From: Pseudomonadota bacterium
GTDB taxonomy: Bacteria; Pseudomonadota; Alphaproteobacteria; Rhizobiales; Aestuariivirgaceae
Assembly (NCBI GenBank): GCA_016522385.1
Contig: JAEKFU010000520.1
Location: forward strand, 1 to 8,806
Reading direction: 5' to 3'
DNA: 8,806 bases
Made by a program: the position numbers and the translations under genes. Positions 5,756 through 8,806 of this stretch are shown here, one piece after another (position 1 is the first letter of the stretch; every line of letters begins with the position of its first letter). Below the pieces are notes generated by a model, which was not told the origin of the DNA, made no database searches, and saw nothing but the letters and a program-made list of their open reading frames with translations.

Positions 5756-7237
5756 CTATCCGTCTATGTTGTCTAGCGGCCAAACGGGCCGGCGGATATG
5801 CCGATACTCGAGTTCGGCCAGGCGCATCGAGGCGATGCCACCGGCATCGACGAGCATGGTCTCGCGGGCGATCGGCGCGTAGGCCGCTTTGAAATGGTTA
5901 CGGCTCTTTATGGCCAAGGTGGTCTTGCAGGTCGGTTCGATGCCCATTGAGCGGAACACGTTGAGATCCATCACTGCTGTCGGTACAGAAGACACAATCA
6001 CCTCGATGCCTGCGATCTCGAGCACGGCTGATGGGCCCATGGAAAAGGCAACGCCCCGCCACATGGGCCCGGCGCAGATGTAGTTTCCGTCGCCTAACCG
6101 CAACACCTTTGCCCGAGCTGCCAACGGCGGCGTGATATCGGGCGCACCCCTACCGCCCAGCTCGACAGCAATTTCGGCACCCTCAGCTGCAGCTTCGGCC
6201 GCGGCCACGGTTTTTGGATCGGCGATGGTGGCAAAGGCGGCATTTTCAAGTCCGGTATCAAGCATATGTCGCAGCAGATTGGGACTGTCGCCGTAGGCGC
6301 CGCCGGCCGGATTGTCGGCGAAGTCGGCCAACACAAGCGGCGCATCACCGGGTTTGCCGACCATTGCTCTTGCCACGGCGTCATCGGGCGATGGAAACGC
6401 AAGCTGGGTTTGATGGCGGCTTTGCCACACCGCTTCCATCAGCTCTTCGGCCTTTGCAGTGCAATGTTCTTCATCGAGACCGGTTACCAATACCGATGGA
6501 CCCTGGTCCGGTACGTCGGCCCAGGGAAAGCCTATCTGGATAGAGGCGCAGAGCACGCGTGGATCCTGCTCGATACGTTCGGCTTGTGCCAGCAGTTCGA
6601 GCATGGGTTGACCTTCTGCTGTCTGGCCGTGATTGGCCGCATCCATCATCGGGCGGCGCGCGCAGCCAATCCTCGGCTCGAGGCGATCAGCGAATACGCG
6701 GTCGAGCAACTGCGTCATGTGTTGCGCGCGGTCATACTGATCGATATGTGGATAGGTCCGATAGGCCATAATGATGTCGGCATTGGTGACCATTGCGGGC
6801 GACACATTGGCGTGCAGGTCGAGCGTGGTCGCGATGACCGTGTGGGGATCGGCAAGAGATCTGACCTTTGCCAGCAAATCGCCTTCGGCATCGAGCGTTG
6901 TCTCCGTCACCATCGACCCGTGCAACACCAGAACCACGGCATCGAAGGATTGGCGCCGCAACGGAGCGACAATCAGTTCGACCACCTGCGCCCAATCCTC
7001 GGCCGTCATCGGGCCGGACGGACTGGCCGAGGCCGCCAGTGGATGGACGATCGTCCAGCCGCGCTGATCGGCGGCATCGAGAAATCCGCAAATCTCGGTG
7101 TTGGTGTCGCGCAGGCCTTGCCGAACTCCATCGCCTTCCAGCCAATAGCGCGTTTCAAATTCTCGCCGGGTCGTGGCGATGCGATTGAACGTATTGGTCT
7201 CGTGCATGATTTCAGCGAGCAGTATCGTACGGCTCAT
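5756..7237 (-). CDS. M81 family metallopeptidase (MlrC-like)
   Basis: This 493-residue protein belongs to the MlrC/M81 family, putative zinc hydrolases named after the last enzyme of microcystin breakdown; most members have unknown substrates. Family motifs appear in order: HETNTF (12-17), LHGSMVTE (105-112), DLHANVS (140-146) with Asp140 and His142 as likely metal ligands, YRTYPHID (159-166), and ADFADNPAGGAYGDS (304-318). The C-terminal MlrC domain follows (about 320-480). No signal peptide is evident, so it is probably cytoplasmic. I chose the ATG at 7237 rather than the one at 7258 because it gives the usual short N-terminus before HETNTF and overlaps the acetyltransferase stop as ATGA. 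No peptide transporter or other mlr gene is in the window, so microcystin is not implied. The function is likely cleavage of a small peptide- or amide-like compound, but this is inference. Confidence 0.88.
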   Translation of the reverse strand: MSRTILLAEIMHETNTFNRIATTRREFETRYWLEGDGVRQGLRDTNTEICGFLDAADQRGWTIVHPLAASASPSGPMTAEDWAQVVELIVAPLRRQSFDAVVLVLHGSMVTETTLDAEGDLLAKVRSLADPHTVIATTLDLHANVSPAMVTNADIIMAYRTYPHIDQYDRAQHMTQLLDRVFADRLEPRIGCARRPMMDAANHGQTAEGQPMLELLAQAERIEQDPRVLCASIQIGFPWADVPDQGPSVLVTGLDEEHCTAKAEELMEAVWQSRHQTQLAFPSPDDAVARAMVGKPGDAPLVLADFADNPAGGAYGDSPNLLRHMLDTGLENAAFATIADPKTVAAAEAAAEGAEIAVELGGRGAPDITPPLAARAKVLRLGDGNYICAGPMWRGVAFSMGPSAVLEIAGIEVIVSSVPTAVMDLNVFRSMGIEPTCKTTLAIKSRNHFKAAYAPIARETMLVDAGGIASMRLAELEYRHIRRPVWPLDNIDG

Positions 7238-7776
7238 CGCGCATTGTCCGCAGTACATGCGCTCACCAGCGCGCCAATGTCCGGCCAGCCGATGCGCCTG
7301 TCGGCGGCATAAGATCCGGCAAACTTGTCTGTCCCATAGGCATCAGTGACACCACCAAGGCGTTCATAGAACCGGATTGCCGCTACGTTGCCCTCAAAAA
7401 CCCAAAGGCAGATACTTACCGCACCACGCGCTGCCAGAATTTCGGTAGCATCGGCGATCAGCCGTCGGCCGAGCCCCCTGCCCTGCATCTGCGGCACGAC
7501 ATGCAGATGCATAATGGTTGCATCATACTCTTTGTCATGGTCATCCCTGACGGCGATGAAGCCGACCGGACCGGTATCCGCGGTGGCCAGCAGTACGAGT
7601 GCATACTCGTCATTCGCCAGTGCGTCTGTCCAGTGCGTGGCCCGCTCTGCCGCGACCTGGTTTTCCAGGTAGTCATCGGGCAGAATGCCGCGATAGGTCG
7701 CCCGCATGCTGTCAGCATGCAGGTGTGCAATCACCGCTGCATCATCCTTGCCGATCTGTGAAATCCGCAGGTCCAT
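7234..7776 (-). CDS. GNAT family N-acetyltransferase
   Basis: This 180-residue protein has the GNAT fold that transfers acetyl from acetyl-CoA to an amine. The acetyl-CoA-binding motif A is VVPQMQGRGLGRRLI (93-107), with QGRGLG as the pyrophosphate loop. It follows a beta-strand MHLHV (89-93). Later elements are ICLWVFEGNVAAIRFYERLGG (about 122-142), the typical motif B with N130 and the Y137 region. The C-terminal tail (about 145-180) carries no motif I recognise. No clear Shine-Dalgarno precedes the ATG at 7776. The stop overlaps the M81 start by four bases (ATGA), so the two are probably translated together and may act on the same amine- or peptide-containing compound. The substrate cannot be told from sequence; an antibiotic or amino-compound acetyltransferase is possible. 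Confidence 0.88.
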   Translation of the reverse strand: MDLRISQIGKDDAAVIAHLHADSMRATYRGILPDDYLENQVAAERATHWTDALANDEYALVLLATADTGPVGFIAVRDDHDKEYDATIMHLHVVPQMQGRGLGRRLIADATEILAARGAVSICLWVFEGNVAAIRFYERLGGVTDAYGTDKFAGSYAADRRIGWPDIGALVSACTADNAR

Positions 7777-7816
7777 GGGCGAATCAGTAGGCGATATCGA
7801 GAATGGTTGCTAGATT

Positions 7817-7910
7817 AGGATGACTTTTGATTGGGTCTAGCAAAAGTGATCCTGATCGCCGTCAACAAGTTAGAACTGGATGCAGGCGCAAAACCGCATA
7901 CACTTTTGCT
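7817..7910. repeat. Three-arm palindromic intergenic repeat
   Basis: AGCAAAAGTG (7839-7848) is an exact inverted repeat of CACTTTTGCT (7901-7910). The same central arm, extended to 7853, pairs with AGGATGACTTTTGAT (7817-7831) at 13 of 15 positions across a 7-base loop. The two hairpins cannot form together. The minus-strand reading (AAAAGTG followed by GCGGTTTTGCG) recalls, from memory, dispersed repeats common between genes in rhizobia and relatives. It fills most of the 149-bp gap between the DUF6653 and GNAT genes and would lie in a read-through transcript. No T-rich tail follows either hairpin. Confidence 0.65.
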
Positions 7911-7925
7911 CATCTCACAACTGCA

Positions 7926-8432
7926 TTAGCGAAGCCAGGATTGGTAGATAGGGTTGGTGTCCTTCATCTCATCGAACAAGAACACCATCCGGTCGATAAA
8001 CCAGAGCTTTGACAGATAGATCAGGGCAAGACCGAATACCGTAGGCCAAATGCTGAGTGCAATGAGACCCCAGGCCATCGCCGCAAGGCCGGCGGCGCCG
8101 ACAACCGACAGATTGTTCGCCAGCACGATGTAATGGCGCGGGATCGCAACCTTGTCTCGCTCGAGCCAGATCCGCTCACCGAGAACGCCCTTCGACATCC
8201 AGTTGTTCGTCGATTTTGGTGGCGGAAAGGCACGCGGATTGACCCACGTCCAGACGATGAGAGCGGCAACCGGCAAGACAGCCCACCATCCGAGCCAGAC
8301 CCGACTCCAAACAGCTGCCGCAAACAGAATCGGTATGGTGACCCGCGACCAGCCCGACCAGGGATTTGCATGCCGTTGCCAACCCGCATCGTCCAAACCA
8401 AACAGAGACGCCAGTTGCTTGTCGAAACTCAT
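7926..8432 (-). CDS. DUF6653-type integral membrane protein
   Basis: This is a 168-residue protein of unknown function. Four hydrophobic segments are visible: about 30-45 and 47-64 (rich in Trp, including VWSRVWLGWWAVLPVAAL), then about 105-124 and 126-145. A polar loop (65-103) between the pairs holds NPRAFPPPKSTNNWMSKGV and GERIWLERD. Early HANPWSGWSR (21-30) and late LWFIDRMVFLFDEM (143-156) match my recollection of the DUF6653 family. It is probably an inner-membrane protein with both ends in the cytoplasm. I chose the ATG at 8432; a TTG at 8441 would add three residues, and neither has a good Shine-Dalgarno. It reads toward the acetyltransferase but is separated from it by a palindromic repeat, so it may be a single transcript unit. 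No enzymatic residues stand out. Confidence 0.8.
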   Translation of the reverse strand: MSFDKQLASLFGLDDAGWQRHANPWSGWSRVTIPILFAAAVWSRVWLGWWAVLPVAALIVWTWVNPRAFPPPKSTNNWMSKGVLGERIWLERDKVAIPRHYIVLANNLSVVGAAGLAAMAWGLIALSIWPTVFGLALIYLSKLWFIDRMVFLFDEMKDTNPIYQSWLR

Positions 8433-8459
8433 GAAGACCAAGGTAGTGTATGTCGGATC

Positions 8460-8487
8460 ATTTTACAGCGCTTAACCAGTTTGTAGA
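8460..8487 (-). promoter_or_regulatory. Candidate promoter of the DUF6653 gene
   Basis: Read on the minus strand, TCTACA (8487-8482) and TAAAAT (8465-8460) are a -35/-10-like pair with 16 bp between them, ending about 27 bases before the ATG at 8432. An 11-bp dyad GGAATGATTCC (8488-8498) lies just upstream, between this and the divergent promoter. Confidence 0.35.
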
Positions 8488-8503
8488 GGAATGATTCCCC
8501 AGA

Positions 8504-8531
8504 TTTACGATTTACGCTAAGTGTGTATTAT
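8504..8531 (+). promoter_or_regulatory. Candidate promoter of the helix-hairpin-helix gene
   Basis: TTTACG (8504-8509) and TATTAT (8526-8531) are separated by 16 bp and lie 62 bases before the ATG at 8593. The intervening leader has a short dyad CCGGAT/ATCCGG (8536-8541, 8552-8557). Matches to consensus are partial. Confidence 0.35.
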
Positions 8532-8592
8532 TAAACCGGATGCGGCCATTGATCCGGCAAGAATTGGCACGGGGATTAAAAGGAAAAGGAAC

Positions 8593-8806
8593 ATGGCCTC
8601 TATTCTGGATGTAAAGGGCATTGGCCCGGCTCTAGCAAAACCGCTTGCGGGCGGTGGTTTTAAAACAGCTGAAGATCTTGCTGCAGCAGAATTGGCGAAT
8701 TTGCTGGCGGTTCCCGGCATCGGACAGCCGCGGGCACTGTCCCTGATCGCAGCGGCCAAGGCGCTTGTTGGGCCAGTTCCTGAACTGGCCGACGCGGCTA
8801 CTGAAC
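8593..8806 (+). CDS. Helix-hairpin-helix domain protein, partial (runs off the window)
   Basis: The open frame continues from the ATG at 8593 to the last base, giving 71 residues with no stop. Two helix-hairpin-helix motifs follow each other: DVKGIGPALAKPLAGGGFKT (6-25) with hairpin GIG at 9-11, and LLAVPGIGQPRALSLI (37-52) with hairpin GIG at 42-44. Such tandem motifs bind the DNA backbone without sequence specificity or mediate protein contacts. After residue 60 the sequence becomes acidic and less ordered (PVPELADAATE). Purine-rich AAAAGGA sequences (8578-8584 and 8584-8590) precede the start; the first is at good distance. The rest of the protein is unseen, so it may be a small DNA-binding protein or the N-terminus of a larger repair or nucleoid protein. 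Confidence 0.75.
   Translation, partial: MASILDVKGIGPALAKPLAGGGFKTAEDLAAAELANLLAVPGIGQPRALSLIAAAKALVGPVPELADAATE

Noticed and set aside
5756..7237. True microcystinase C assignment
   Set aside because: The M81 family is broad, and no mlrA, mlrB or mlrD gene is in the window; only the family name is supported.
7238..7258. Upstream ATG adding seven residues to the M81 protein
   Set aside because: The family normally starts a few residues before HETNTF, and the ATG at 7237 makes a classical ATGA overlap with the preceding gene.
6266..7312. A 348-codon open frame on the plus strand antisense to the M81 gene
   Set aside because: It mirrors the codon pattern of the M81 gene, shows no family motif, has an Arg/His-rich composition typical of antisense frames, and runs past the M81 start into the acetyltransferase.
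8564..8580. TTGGCAC followed by TTAA resembling a sigma-54 promoter
   Set aside because: The -24 part fits but the -12 part lacks the invariant GC, and it lies too close to the ATG at 8593.

Overview
The window looks like chromosomal DNA of an alphaproteobacterium, probably of the rhizobial/Hyphomicrobiales side. This rests on moderately high GC, a MerR-type regulator heading a beta-oxidation cluster, a DUF6653-type membrane protein, and two intergenic palindromic repeats of the kind scattered through such genomes. The assignment is an inference from gene content and style; no marker gene is present.

Layout. Positions 1-296 are non-coding as far as I can see and hold a 14-bp perfect palindrome that may be an operator. 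A plus-strand cassette follows: a MerR-family regulator (297-728), an acyl-CoA dehydrogenase of the long-chain type (856-2013), a thiolase (2059-3267) and a FadJ-like bifunctional enoyl-CoA hydratase/3-hydroxyacyl-CoA dehydrogenase (3277-5481). Between them the last three genes supply all four chemical steps of a fatty-acid beta-oxidation turn: first oxidation, hydration, second oxidation and thiolysis. The acyl-CoA ligase and electron-transfer flavoprotein must be encoded elsewhere. The regulator resembles the LiuR-type MerR proteins that control acyl-CoA catabolism.

The cassette ends in a 266-bp quasi-palindromic element (5479-5744) with 33-bp imperfect terminal inverted repeats. It looks like a MITE inserted at a TA dinucleotide inside the fadJ stop codon: removing one copy of the element plus TA rebuilds a TAA stop in frame.

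The next three genes are on the minus strand and read leftward: a DUF6653-type membrane protein (8432-7926), a GNAT acetyltransferase (7776-7234) and an M81/MlrC-family metallopeptidase (7237-5756). The last two overlap by an ATGA and are probably translationally coupled. A second palindromic repeat with three mutually complementary arms (7817-7910) lies between the DUF6653 and GNAT genes.

At the right edge a divergent plus-strand gene for a small helix-hairpin-helix protein starts at 8593 and runs off the window. I see no tRNA, rRNA, CRISPR array, phage gene or transposase. Most of the window is ordinary metabolism; the unusual material is in the intergenic elements and in the unexplained acetyltransferase/M81 pair.
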